A stretch of DNA of 64,000 nucleotides. Origin: Lentzea pudingi (GTDB lineage Bacteria; Actinomycetota; Actinomycetes; Mycobacteriales; Pseudonocardiaceae). The stretch spans positions 680,140 through 744,139 of the forward strand of contig NZ_BMNC01000002.1 in assembly GCF_014646255.1 (NCBI RefSeq), written 5' to 3'. A model generated the notes under the pieces. It had not been told where the DNA came from. It did not search any database and worked only from the letters and a program-made list of their open reading frames with translations. Positions 32,254 through 42,354 of the stretch are shown piece by piece. Positions within the stretch are counted from its first letter, which is position 1. The number at the start of each line of letters is the position of its first letter. A program made the translations under genes and the position numbers.

Positions 32254-34293
32254 ATGGACATGGTCGACAGCCGAGAGCCCGCCGTTCGCTGGGCGGCGGC
32301 GATCTCCAGCACCCTCGTCGCGAACCTCACGCGCGAGAAGCTCGAGCAACTGCTCGGTGAGTACGTCGAGCAGTTGCTCAGCGGTGGTGTGCGCGAGGCG
32401 CGGCGGATCGGCCGGTCCATGGTCGAGCACAACTTCACCGCCTCGGCGACGCTGGAGCTGTCGCTCACGACCCTGAGCGAACACACCCCGACCACACCGG
32501 CCCAGCTGGCCGCGCTCGCCGCCGGGTACGCGGAGGGGCTGCGCGACCGCACGCTGAGCCAGCAGGAGCTGAGCCGCACGGCCGCGATCACCACGATGCG
32601 GCGGGCCGAGGCCGCGGTCAGGGCGAGCGAGGCGAAGTTCCGGGCGATCTTCGAGAGCTCGGCGTTCGGCATCATCGTGAGCGACCTCAAGGGCGACGTC
32701 ATCGACGTCAACGAGGCGTTGCTCGCGATGCTCGACTACAAGCACGACGACGTCCGCACGATGAGCGGCCGCGACCTCGTGCACCCGGACGACCGGGCAG
32801 GGCTGCGGGAGCTGACGAAGCAGCTGATCGCGTCCGAGCACGACAACATCAGGGTCGAGAAGCGGATGGTCCGCAGCGACGGCGAGACGATCCAGACGCA
32901 CATGGCGATCTCGGTGGTGCGCGAGGAGGACGGCACGCCGCCGTACCTCGTCACGATGATCGAGAACATGAGCGAGATGCGCGCGCTGCAGACCGAGCTC
33001 GTGCGGCAGAGCCTCAACGACGTGCAGACCGGCCTGCCGAACCGCGCGCAGTTCCTCGGCTGGCTGGAGGGCGCGGTCGGGTCGAAGGGGCCGGAGTCGC
33101 TCGTCCTCGTGCAGGTCGACATCGACGGGTTCCGCGGCATCAACGACGCGTTCGGCCACGAGACGGGCAACCGGGTGCTGATGCACGTCGCGACGCAGCT
33201 GCGGACGGTGTTCCCCGAGGAGGTCGCCAAGGTCGCGCGCATCGGCGAGGACGAGTTCGGCGTCCTGATCCGGGACCCGCGTGACACGCCCTCGGTGATC
33301 GGCCTGATCGACGAGTTCACCGCGCTCCTGGAGGAGCCGACCTGGATCGACGGCCACGGCGTCGGAGTGACGACCAGCGTCGGCATCGTCCCCCGCGCGG
33401 CCCGCGGCGGCGACGCGGCGGACCTGCTGCGCGCGGCGGACGTGACGGTCGCCTGGGCCAAGCGCGACGGCAAGGCGCAGTGGGCGTTGTACGACAGGGA
33501 ACGCGACCAGCGCGACAGGGAGAGGTTCGCGCTCGCGGCGTCGATCCCCGGCGCGCTGGAGGAAGACCAGTTCCGCATCGACTACCTGCCGGTGCACTCG
33601 CTGGCCGACTCCTCGGTGCTCGCCCTCGAAGCCAAGATCGTCTGGGACCACCCCTCTCGCGGTGTCCTGTGCCCCGAGATGTTCCTGGGCCAGGCCGTCG
33701 GCAACGGCATGATCGTGCGGCTCGCGCGCTGGGCGCTCGAGGAAGCGTGCGCCCAGATGAGCTCGTGGCACGAGGCGCTCGGCTCCCGGACCCCCGAGCT
33801 GACGATCGACCTGCCCCTGCGGCTCTGCCAGGAGCCCGAGCTCGTCGCCGAGGTCGTCCGCGTGCTGGAACGAACGGGGCTGCCCGCGTCGTTGCTGCGC
33901 TTCGAACTGCACGAGCACGTGCCGACGTCGCTGAACGACGACCAGCTCGAAGAGCTCACGATCCTCACCGAGCACGGCGTCGGGCTGGTGGTCGACCAGG
34001 TGAGCGGCGGCAACGTGGGCGTCGGCCGGCTGCGCGTGCTGCCGTGGAGCGGCCTGAAGTTCAACAGCGCCGTCGCACACGCCTTCAGCGCCGACGCGCT
34101 GCGGATGGAGGAGACCGCCGCCGTAGCGCTGCTGCGGTGGGCGGTGATGCTGCGGCTGCCGCTGTACGCCGACGGTGTGCGGACCGCCGCCGAGGCGTCG
34201 CGGCTGGCGGAGCTGGGCGTGACGGGCGCGCAGGGCCCGCACTTCAGCCACGCCCTGTCGGCCGCCGAGGTCTCCGCACTGCTTCTCAGCTAG
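32254..34293 (+). CDS. PAS-GGDEF-EAL cyclic-di-GMP signalling protein with degenerate EAL domain
   Basis: 679 aa. An N-terminal helical region (1-125) is followed by PAS (about 130-245; SEAKFRAIFESSAFGIIVSD), GGDEF (about 255-415; signature RIGEDEFGVL, plausibly active) and an EAL-like domain (about 425-679). In the EAL domain the signature is EAK, the usual DDFGTG is VDQVSGG, and the LKID block is LKFN, so phosphodiesterase activity is doubtful. The protein has no membrane span. It may be a diguanylate cyclase whose EAL part binds c-di-GMP or a partner. In streptomycetes c-di-GMP controls development through BldD; whether that holds here is inference. Confidence 0.9.
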   Translation: MDMVDSREPAVRWAAAISSTLVANLTREKLEQLLGEYVEQLLSGGVREARRIGRSMVEHNFTASATLELSLTTLSEHTPTTPAQLAALAAGYAEGLRDRTLSQQELSRTAAITTMRRAEAAVRASEAKFRAIFESSAFGIIVSDLKGDVIDVNEALLAMLDYKHDDVRTMSGRDLVHPDDRAGLRELTKQLIASEHDNIRVEKRMVRSDGETIQTHMAISVVREEDGTPPYLVTMIENMSEMRALQTELVRQSLNDVQTGLPNRAQFLGWLEGAVGSKGPESLVLVQVDIDGFRGINDAFGHETGNRVLMHVATQLRTVFPEEVAKVARIGEDEFGVLIRDPRDTPSVIGLIDEFTALLEEPTWIDGHGVGVTTSVGIVPRAARGGDAADLLRAADVTVAWAKRDGKAQWALYDRERDQRDRERFALAASIPGALEEDQFRIDYLPVHSLADSSVLALEAKIVWDHPSRGVLCPEMFLGQAVGNGMIVRLARWALEEACAQMSSWHEALGSRTPELTIDLPLRLCQEPELVAEVVRVLERTGLPASLLRFELHEHVPTSLNDDQLEELTILTEHGVGLVVDQVSGGNVGVGRLRVLPWSGLKFNSAVAHAFSADALRMEETAAVALLRWAVMLRLPLYADGVRTAAEASRLAELGVTGAQGPHFSHALSAAEVSALLLS

Positions 34294-34359
34294 TTCTTAT
34301 CAGGGTTTTCGAGGGTTTCGGCACAGCCGGCTCACATGATGGGGGTCCATCGTGGAGTC

Positions 34360-35190
<831 letters not shown>

Positions 35191-35205
35191 CAGCTCCCGG
35201 AACTC

Positions 35206-35232
35206 AGGGCCGCGGCACCGAGCCGCGGCCCT
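35206..35232. terminator. Hairpin terminator between convergent HtrA-like and tmsB genes
   Basis: Perfect 11-bp stem AGGGCCGCGGC / GCCGCGGCCCT with a 5-nt loop (ACCGA), between the stops at 35190 and 35241. There is no strong U-tract, as usual for high-GC actinomycete terminators. Confidence 0.75.
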
Positions 35233-35240
35233 TCGTCATG

Positions 35241-36473
35241 TCAGGACAGCCAGTCCGGGCGCAACGGCATGTGCGACGTCGTCCCGTCCAGCTTCACCCC
35301 TAGGATCTGGTGCAGCTGGATGTTGTTGCGCTCGAACCCGAGCCGCGACGCCGCCAGGTACAGCCGCCACACCCGAGCGCGGGCAGCCCCGACCTCCTCG
35401 ACGGCCTCGTCCCAGTGCTCCTCGAGGTTGCGGCCCCAGGCGGCGAGGGTCAGCGCGTAGTGCTCGCGGATGTTCTCCTCGTGCCGCACCTCGAACCCGG
35501 TGTCGTGCATCTGCGACACGAGGAGTCCCGGCCCGACCAGTTCGCCGTCCGGGAACACGTACCGGTTGATGAACGGGCCGGACAGCGCCCGCTGCTTGTT
35601 GTCCGGGCGGGTGATGCAGTGGTTCAGCAGGCGGCCGCCCGGCTTGAGCTTCCGGTAGAGCGACGCGAAGTACGCCGGTAGCTGGGCCTTGCCGATGTGT
35701 TCGGTCAGGCCGATGGACGACACCGCGTCGAAGCCGGTCTCGCGCACGTCGCGGTAGTCGAGGTGGCGCACCTCGGCGAGGTCGGACAGGCCTGCCTCGA
35801 CGATCGCCTTCTGCGCCCACTCCGCCTGGTTGCGGGACAACGTCACGCCGATCGCGCGCACGCCGTACTCGCGGGCGGCGTGCATGACCATGCCGCCCCA
35901 GCCGCAGCCGACGTCCAGCAGCTTCATGCCCGAACGAAGGCCCAGCTTGCGGGCCACCAGGTCGTGCTTCTCGAACTGTGCCTCCTCCAAAGTGGACTCG
36001 AGGGAGGGATACACCGCGCACGTGTAGGCCATCGACGGGCCGAGGACCCACCGGTAGAACTGGTTCGAGACGTCGTAGTGGTGAGCGATGGCCTGCGAGT
36101 CGCGGGCCTTCGAGTGGCGCATGCCGTGCAGGCGGGTCTCCTGCGGCGGCGGTGCGACCTTGTGCGAGAACCGGATCCGTCCCAGGAACCGGAGCAGCTC
36201 GACCCGTTGCAGCACGGGCAGTTCGCGCAGCGAGAACTCGGAGAGCTGGGCGAGCCCGGCGTGCACGTCGCCGAGTATCTCCAGGTGACCGGTCACGTAG
36301 GCGCGGGCGAGGCCGAGCTCGCCCGGCGCGGAAGCGAGGTAGGACAAGGCTTCCGGTGTCCTGATGTCGATCGAGACCGGAGCTGAGTCAGGCCCGGCGG
36401 CACTGCCGTCGTAGGCCTTGAACCGAACGTCGTTGCCACCCGTGATGCTCTGGAAAATGGAGGCCAACCGCAT
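35241..36473 (-). CDS. tmsB: SAM-dependent fatty acyl methyltransferase (cyclopropane-synthase family; TmsB/BfaB-like)
   Basis: 410 aa from ATG 36473. The SAM-binding glycine motif is LLDVGCGWGGMVMHAARE, with family blocks HYDVSNQFYRWVLG, YTCAVYP and GLTEHIG. By itself it would be called cyclopropane-fatty-acyl-phospholipid synthase. Directly upstream, with no nucleotide between stop and start, lies an FAD-linked oxidoreductase gene, the pairing known for 10-methyl (tuberculostearic-type) fatty acids: this enzyme methylates oleoyl chains to a 10-methylene intermediate and the flavoenzyme reduces it. The pairing makes that role more likely than cyclopropane synthesis. Confidence 0.87.
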   Translation of the reverse strand: MRLASIFQSITGGNDVRFKAYDGSAAGPDSAPVSIDIRTPEALSYLASAPGELGLARAYVTGHLEILGDVHAGLAQLSEFSLRELPVLQRVELLRFLGRIRFSHKVAPPPQETRLHGMRHSKARDSQAIAHHYDVSNQFYRWVLGPSMAYTCAVYPSLESTLEEAQFEKHDLVARKLGLRSGMKLLDVGCGWGGMVMHAAREYGVRAIGVTLSRNQAEWAQKAIVEAGLSDLAEVRHLDYRDVRETGFDAVSSIGLTEHIGKAQLPAYFASLYRKLKPGGRLLNHCITRPDNKQRALSGPFINRYVFPDGELVGPGLLVSQMHDTGFEVRHEENIREHYALTLAAWGRNLEEHWDEAVEEVGAARARVWRLYLAASRLGFERNNIQLHQILGVKLDGTTSHMPLRPDWLS

Positions 36474-37805
36474 TCATCGTCCCCTGACACACTTGGCGTA
36501 CAGATCAGGCAGGCGGTTCGTCTGGTCGTACCGGGCCTTCACGGACCGGTAGTGCGAACCGTTGTAGTGCCGCCAGAACTCGTCCTCGGTGTAGTAGGAG
36601 TCCGAGTACAGCGACTTGTGGCCGCCCAGCCGCGCCACCTCGCGCTCGATCAGCCGGTTGCGGTCACCCATCTTCTCCCCCGGTCGTACCGGGACCTCCG
36701 ACCAGAAACCGACGTTCACGTACAGCTCGTCCGCGTCCATCGGGTAGAGCGGCCAGCCCGTGTTGTCCCGCAGGCGGACCGGGCACAGCCACACCGGCGA
36801 GATGCCGATCTCGCGGTCGAAGAAGTCGAGGAAGTCGGCGAGTCCGCCGACCGGGATCTCGACGTCCTGGATCACCGGTTCCACGTCCGTGCGCGGCCGC
36901 AGCCGCCGGTGTTTGGCGACGAGCCTCCGGTACACGTCCGAACGCAGGTAGCGCTTCGGCCACATGCGACGGACGACCGGGTTCTGCGCGCCGAACGCCC
37001 GCGAGCACCAGAACCAGTCGGTGTCCCAGCGCCACAGGTAGTCGTGGATCGTGAGGTGGTCCGTGCGGCGCTTCTGGATGGACCGGTAGTAGATCTCGTT
37101 GCCGGTGTAGTCCGACGTGTAGGGCGCGATGTCGGCGTAATGGCCCAACGTCAGGTACATCTCGCCCCGGGAGAACACGGTGCCGTCGACGAAGTCCGCC
37201 GAGCCGTCCTCGCAGACCTCCTCGATGACGGCCGCGCACTCCTCGAACGAGCCGAACGGCACGTGCCTCAGCCGGACGTACTGGCGCACCGGCTCCAGCT
37301 CGATCTCCAGCCGCAGCGCGTAACCGAGCGTCCCGTAGGAGTTCGGGAACGCGCGGAACAGGTCGTCGTCCGGTTTGGCGACGACGACCTCGCCGTCGCC
37401 GGTGAGGATCTCCAGCTCCCGCACGGACTCGTGCGGCAGCCCGTTGCGGAAGGACGTGGACTCGATGCCGAGTCCCGCCACCGCACCGCCGATGGTGATG
37501 GTTTTGAGCTGCGGCACCACCAACGGCATGAGGCCGTGGGGAAGTGTCGCGGCGACTAGGTTCTCGTAGGTGGTCATGCCCTGCACCTGTGCGGTGCGTC
37601 CGACCGGGTCCACCGACAGGACCTGGTCGAACCTGCCGACGTCGAGTCCGCCGGCCTGGTCGGCGCGGAACCGGAAGAGGTTCGACGTCTTCTTCGCGAG
37701 CCGCACCGGCGCACCTTCGCGCATCGCGGCGTACTGCGCGCTCAGCGCAGCCACGGCCGAGCTGTGCCCATGGTCACTCACCAGAAGGACGTTATTCCTC
37801 GTCAC
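36474..37805 (-). CDS. tmsA: FAD-binding oxidoreductase, probable 10-methylene fatty acid reductase (TmsA/BfaA-like)
   Basis: 443 aa if started at GTG 37805 (MTRNNVLLVSDHG); GTG 37856 is an in-frame alternative and neither has a good Shine-Dalgarno sequence. The N-terminal FAD_binding_4 domain (PVRLAKKTSNLFR, VPQLKTITIGGAVAGLG, FPNSYGTLGYALRLEI) is followed by a long C-terminal domain rich in aromatic residues (DYLWRWDTDWFWCSRAFG). The TGA abuts the ATG of the methyltransferase. This architecture and gene order match the oxidoreductase that completes 10-methyl branched-chain fatty acids in mycobacteria and other actinomycetes. It is divergent from the AidB-like gene. Confidence 0.85.
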   Translation of the reverse strand: MTRNNVLLVSDHGHSSAVAALSAQYAAMREGAPVRLAKKTSNLFRFRADQAGGLDVGRFDQVLSVDPVGRTAQVQGMTTYENLVAATLPHGLMPLVVPQLKTITIGGAVAGLGIESTSFRNGLPHESVRELEILTGDGEVVVAKPDDDLFRAFPNSYGTLGYALRLEIELEPVRQYVRLRHVPFGSFEECAAVIEEVCEDGSADFVDGTVFSRGEMYLTLGHYADIAPYTSDYTGNEIYYRSIQKRRTDHLTIHDYLWRWDTDWFWCSRAFGAQNPVVRRMWPKRYLRSDVYRRLVAKHRRLRPRTDVEPVIQDVEIPVGGLADFLDFFDREIGISPVWLCPVRLRDNTGWPLYPMDADELYVNVGFWSEVPVRPGEKMGDRNRLIEREVARLGGHKSLYSDSYYTEDEFWRHYNGSHYRSVKARYDQTNRLPDLYAKCVRGR

Positions 37806-37894
37806 CGCCGTTGTCGCGCCCAAAAGCCCGAATGGGCCAGCGATCTTTCCGCGCACCCTGTCCGAAGTTACTTGCGAGTAGTAACGTGCGGGGC

Positions 37895-39430
37895 ATGGCA
37901 ACGCACGAGGTGACCAACCAGGTCCCGCCGCTGAGCGGTCACGACGTCGCGGACGACCCCGCCCTGCTCAGCTGGGTCGACGACGCCGAACTTCACGCAC
38001 TCGGGCGGCTCGCGGGCAGCCGCGAGTGGCAGGAGCACGGCAGGCTCGCAAACGCTTTCCCGCCCGTGCTGCACACGCACGACAGGTACGGCAACCGGAT
38101 CGACGAGGTCGAGTTCCACCCTGCGTGGCACGAACTGATGAACGTCGCCGTTTCGCACGGTTTGCACGCCTATGTCGACGGTGGGCACTTGGAGCGCGCG
38201 GCCAGGTTCTACGTGTGGTCCCAGGTCGAGGCCGGCCACGGATGTCCGATTTCAATGACTTACGCGTCCGTGCCCGCCTTGCGCGTGGCGCCGGAACTGG
38301 CCGAAAGTTACGAACCCCTTCTCACCGCCCGGAACTACGACTTCGGCCTCGGGGCGCCGCTGTCCAAGCAGGGCCTGATCGCCGGCATGTCGATGACCGA
38401 GAAGCAGGGCGGGTCGGACGTCCGCGCGAACACCACGGTCGCCAGGGCCGTCCAGGACGGGTACGTGCTGACCGGGCACAAGTGGTTCACCTCGGCGCCG
38501 ATGTCGGACGTGTTCCTGACGCTCGCGCAGGCACCCGGTGGCCTGACGTGCTTCCTCGTGCCGCGGGTGCTCCCAGACGGCACGCGCAACCGGTTCTTCC
38601 TGCAGCGCCTGAAGGACAAGCTGGGCAACAAGTCGAACGCGTCCGCCGAGATCGAGTACGACGAGGCGTTCGCCCACCGGGTCGGCGACGAGGGCCGCGG
38701 CGTGCGGACCATCATCGAGATGGTCAACATGACGAGGCTCGACTGCATCCTCGGCACCGCGGCGGGCATGCGGCTCGGGCTGCGGCAGGCCGCGCACCAC
38801 GCCGCGCACCGCAAGGCGTTCGGCAGCTACCTGATCGACCAGCCCGCCATGCGCAACGTGCTGGCGGACCTCGCGATCGAGTCCGAGGCGGCGACCACGA
38901 CCGCGATGTGGCTCGCCGAGCACCGGCCTCGGCTCGGCCTCGCGATCACCAAGTACTGGGTCTGCAAACGCGGTCCGGTGCACGCCGCCGAGGCGTTGGA
39001 GTGCCTGGGCGGCAACGGTTACATCGAGGACAGCGGGATGCCGCGGCTCTTCCGCGAGTCGCCGCTGATGTCGATCTGGGAGGGCTCCGGCAACGTCGCC
39101 GCGCTCGACGTCCTGCGCGCCATGAAGAAGGAACCCGAGTCGGTGCAGGAGTTCCTCGCCGCTGTCACCGGGGTCGACCAGCGCGTCGACAGGGCGTTGA
39201 ACGAGCTCGGCACCGCGCTGTCCGATGTGGACGAGTCGCAGGCGCGGCGGGTCGTCGAGAAGATGGCGCTGATCCTGCAGGGTGCCCTGCTGGTGAAGCA
39301 CGGGCACCCCGCCGTCGCGGACGCGTTCCTCGGCTCACGGCTCGGCGGCGACTGGGGAGTCGCGTTCGGCACGCTCCCCCGGTCGACCGACTTCGCCTCG
39401 ATCATCGACCGGGCCGTGCCGAAGCTCTAG
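37895..39430 (+). CDS. AidB-like acyl-CoA dehydrogenase
   Basis: 511 aa from ATG 37895; TAACGT 7 nt upstream may be the -10 of a leaderless transcript. The AidB signature is seen in GMSMTEKQGGSDVRANTT, with TGHKWFTSAPMSD, HRKAFG and ALECLGGNGYIEDSGMPRLF following. E. coli AidB (about 540 aa) binds DNA and FAD and responds to alkylation damage; many actinomycete relatives are annotated simply as acyl-CoA dehydrogenases. Placement opposite the tms genes gives a weak hint at lipid metabolism. The TAG overlaps the convergent gene's stop by 4 nt. Confidence 0.9.
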   Translation: MATHEVTNQVPPLSGHDVADDPALLSWVDDAELHALGRLAGSREWQEHGRLANAFPPVLHTHDRYGNRIDEVEFHPAWHELMNVAVSHGLHAYVDGGHLERAARFYVWSQVEAGHGCPISMTYASVPALRVAPELAESYEPLLTARNYDFGLGAPLSKQGLIAGMSMTEKQGGSDVRANTTVARAVQDGYVLTGHKWFTSAPMSDVFLTLAQAPGGLTCFLVPRVLPDGTRNRFFLQRLKDKLGNKSNASAEIEYDEAFAHRVGDEGRGVRTIIEMVNMTRLDCILGTAAGMRLGLRQAAHHAAHRKAFGSYLIDQPAMRNVLADLAIESEAATTTAMWLAEHRPRLGLAITKYWVCKRGPVHAAEALECLGGNGYIEDSGMPRLFRESPLMSIWEGSGNVAALDVLRAMKKEPESVQEFLAAVTGVDQRVDRALNELGTALSDVDESQARRVVEKMALILQGALLVKHGHPAVADAFLGSRLGGDWGVAFGTLPRSTDFASIIDRAVPKL

Positions 39431-42234
39431 GCAGGGCAGCCGTTCGGTGACGGGGAAGGATCCGGTTCGTACATGTCTCCGGTCATGAACACGCACACCG
39501 GTTGCTGCTCGAAGTCGTGGACGTCCGTGATCTCGAGGATCATGAAGTTCCGCTTCTCCCCGACCCGGGACGCGCCGAAGTCCGTGCTTCCGGTGGCACC
39601 GCGGGACTTCAGCTCGCGGAACTCCGCACCGACGGCGGCGCGGTGCGGTTCCCGGCTCGGTTGGCTGCCGGGCCGCTTCTGGGCCGCTCGCACGGCGTCG
39701 AGGAAGAGCCCGGTCGCGTCGTAGGCGATGCCGAGGTGCTCGCCGGGCCACGGTTTGGCCGGCCTGTCCTCCTCCGGCAGCGCCTCGTTGCCCTGGATGT
39801 CCTCGACCAGATCGCGGTAACCGGCGCAGAACGTGTCCAGCGGTTGCCCGCCGGGCACCTTCGACTGGTCGGGTTCGCCCGCCGCGCAGGACTTCCCCGC
39901 GAGCACGATCAACCCCGCCATGCTCACGTACGACAGGCGCATGTTGGCCAGTGAGGGCTGCACGCGGCTGCCCTTCTGCGCGATGAACCGGATGGTGGCG
40001 TCGTCGGCGACGATGCGGGGCAACCGGTTCTTGTCGTTGCAGCCCCGGCCGATGGCCCGCAGGAACTCGCCGAAGTTCTCCTCACGGCCCGCGAAGAACA
40101 CCATCTCGCTGGAACGGTCCTCTTCGCACTGCGACGGGAACTCCTGCGGGCTGTTCACCCACTCCATGGCCACGGGCGGGACCCCGTGCTTCGCCAGTTC
40201 CGTGCCCAGCTCGGTGACCAGGTTCGAGGTGTAGATGTCGCTCCCGGACGGCGGAGGGTGGTAGATGGTCACCTTCGTCGTGCCGAGGTGCTGTGCGTAC
40301 CTGCGGACGAGGTCCGCCTGCCGGGCGTTGCCGGGGATCAGCTGGAAGTACGTCGCCGAACTGGCCGGGAGCGAGGCCTCGGTGAGCGTGGTGCCGATCG
40401 TCGGCACGCCCAGTGCGCCCAGTTCGGAGATGACGGTCCGGGTCTCCGCCACGCTGCGGTCGAGCCCGATCACGCCGATGATGCTCGTGTCCCGTTCCAG
40501 CAACGGCGTCAGCATGTCCCTGAGGACGTCGGGCGCGCGCTTCATCTCCGTGCCGGCGTTCGCGATCACGACGCGCAGCAACGGTTCCGAGGGCATCTTG
40601 ATGTTCTGCTGACGCTGGTTGAGGAGCATGCCCTCCAGCTCCTCCGCTCGGGAGTGGTCGGCGTCGGGGTTGGAGCCCTGGCTGGTGAGGCTGGAGAAGT
40701 AGAGCAGCGTGACGAGCGGGCGCCTGGTGTCGGCGGCGTGCAGCCTCTCCGCCGCCTCGTTCTGCTGGAACACCTGCTGCTGCGTCCACTGCAACCGGAG
40801 GTTCGACCCGAAGATCTGACTGGTGTTGTCGCTGTAGCCGACGCACTCCTGGCCCTTGCCGGTGTCCATGAGCCTCGTCGACACCCCGGCCGACACCGCG
40901 GCGCCGACCAGCGAGCAGTTCGCCTTGACGTTGTCGCGCACCGCCGTGAACGCCGGCACCAGCAGCAGGAGCACCAGCACCGCGATGATCGCCTCCAGCC
41001 GCCGTGACTTCGCGAGCCACCGCACCGGCGGCGCCTTGAACGACAGCGCGCCCCTCGGCGGCTTCTCCGCGGTCTCGCGCGGGAGGGCGATCATGAGGTA
41101 GCGGGCGTCGTCGGCGAGCAGCTGCCGCTTGCGCGGCAGTTCCTCGCGCCACGTCGCCAGCGCCTCCTCCGCCTCGTCCGGCGCCACCGGGACGACGGTG
41201 CCGCCCTTCGACAGCTCGCGCGACAGCCTGTCCTCGTCGTCGCTGGCCGCGATCACCAGCAACGGGTCGAGTTCGCCGGTGTCGTTGCGCACCTTGTTGA
41301 TCAGCTTGAGCAGTTCCCAGCCACCGTTGTCCCTCGTCACGCCGTCGAGCAGGACCGGGACGTACGCGGTGCGCCGCCAGCCCGCCCTGCGCAGCCGGAA
41401 CCGGCCCGACTTCCGCCGGAAGGCGATCCTCAGGTCCTCCAGGAACGCGTGCACGAGCAGGAGCTGGATCTGCTCGGCGTTCTCCGACTCGTGCCGGCCC
41501 AGCGTGAGCCGCTCGGCGAACCCGAGGAAGTCGATGGAGTGGTTGGGCAGCGCGTAGTTCTGCCCGCGCATGAACCACTTCGACTCGCGCGCCAGCCCCG
41601 GCACGCGCTTGCCGAGCCAGCTGATGCCGACCTTGGCTCCGAACTGGGTGACGAGCCCCAGCACCAGCCGGGACAGGAAGCCCGGACTGAGCGTCTGGAC
41701 CGTCTGGTTGACGTGCTCGGCGGCTCGGCCGGCCTGCTCGCCGTCATCGCTCACCCTGCCGGTCCACGAGCGCAGCAACTCGACGGCTCCCGCACGGTCG
41801 TCCCTGCCCGGCTGGTCCGGCAGCGGCGTGCGGGTCAGCCAGTCCACGAGCCGGTAGTGGTCGAACCTGGTCAGCCGTTCTGATCCGACGTGAACCCTGG
41901 CCAGCTGGACGCGGAGCTGGTCGAGCAACGGCAGCAGCGGTCCCGGTTCCCCGGGAGGCTCACTTCCGTCCGCTTCCGGAGGCACGGTGGAGGCCACGTC
42001 GACATAGGCGTGCGGAATTGCCGGAGAACCGGCGGCGAGCCTCGCCTCCAAGGCGCGCAGGAATGGTGTCGGGCTGCCTGCGCTTTCCAGGTAGAGCAGG
42101 GGAAGTGGCTGGTCACCGACCACTTCCTCGGTCTTGCTGCGGTAGAAGAAGCCCGGTCGTGCGCAGAGCCCGTGAATCACTTCGAGGAGCTCGCGCAATC
42201 CGGTGAAGTCCGGTTCGGTCCGGCTACCAGTCAT
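39427..42234 (-). CDS. Large membrane protein with extracellular type I periplasmic-binding (receptor-like) domain
   Basis: 935 aa from ATG 42234, with GAGGG 5 nt upstream. Residues 1-420 are predicted cytosolic and contain PVLLDGVTRDNGGWELLKLI and LLVIAASDDEDRLSREL, reminiscent of a degraded P-loop/STAND-like domain; I see no Walker A. A single membrane helix lies at about 430-450 (IIAVLVLLLLVPAFTAVRD). The outer half (about 455-935) is like the amino-acid-type ABC substrate-binding domain: DTSIIGVIGLDRSVAET, GVPTIGTTLTEASLP, YFQLIPGNARQADLVRRY. No permease or ATPase gene is nearby. It is probably a ligand-sensing transmembrane protein, not a transporter subunit. Confidence 0.8.
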   Translation of the reverse strand: MTGSRTEPDFTGLRELLEVIHGLCARPGFFYRSKTEEVVGDQPLPLLYLESAGSPTPFLRALEARLAAGSPAIPHAYVDVASTVPPEADGSEPPGEPGPLLPLLDQLRVQLARVHVGSERLTRFDHYRLVDWLTRTPLPDQPGRDDRAGAVELLRSWTGRVSDDGEQAGRAAEHVNQTVQTLSPGFLSRLVLGLVTQFGAKVGISWLGKRVPGLARESKWFMRGQNYALPNHSIDFLGFAERLTLGRHESENAEQIQLLLVHAFLEDLRIAFRRKSGRFRLRRAGWRRTAYVPVLLDGVTRDNGGWELLKLINKVRNDTGELDPLLVIAASDDEDRLSRELSKGGTVVPVAPDEAEEALATWREELPRKRQLLADDARYLMIALPRETAEKPPRGALSFKAPPVRWLAKSRRLEAIIAVLVLLLLVPAFTAVRDNVKANCSLVGAAVSAGVSTRLMDTGKGQECVGYSDNTSQIFGSNLRLQWTQQQVFQQNEAAERLHAADTRRPLVTLLYFSSLTSQGSNPDADHSRAEELEGMLLNQRQQNIKMPSEPLLRVVIANAGTEMKRAPDVLRDMLTPLLERDTSIIGVIGLDRSVAETRTVISELGALGVPTIGTTLTEASLPASSATYFQLIPGNARQADLVRRYAQHLGTTKVTIYHPPPSGSDIYTSNLVTELGTELAKHGVPPVAMEWVNSPQEFPSQCEEDRSSEMVFFAGREENFGEFLRAIGRGCNDKNRLPRIVADDATIRFIAQKGSRVQPSLANMRLSYVSMAGLIVLAGKSCAAGEPDQSKVPGGQPLDTFCAGYRDLVEDIQGNEALPEEDRPAKPWPGEHLGIAYDATGLFLDAVRAAQKRPGSQPSREPHRAAVGAEFRELKSRGATGSTDFGASRVGEKRNFMILEITDVHDFEQQPVCVFMTGDMYEPDPSPSPNGCPA

Positions 42235-42354
42235 CTGCACCCTCACACTCGCGCGGATGGCAGAAGACGGTAGCCGGATTCACCGTTACGAACCCGTGAT
42301 TCGGGGTTTTTTACATAGATCGGGCTATGCACCCGATTCTGTGCGTACTGGAAT

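Noticed and set aside
42291..42337. Hairpins AACCC-N8-GGGTT with T run and ATCGGG-N7-CCCGAT after the acdH gene
   Set aside because: Stems are short, the T run is on the wrong strand for the operon that ends here, and no plus-strand gene needs it. Termination of the carboxylase operon may still occur here but is not supported enough to list.
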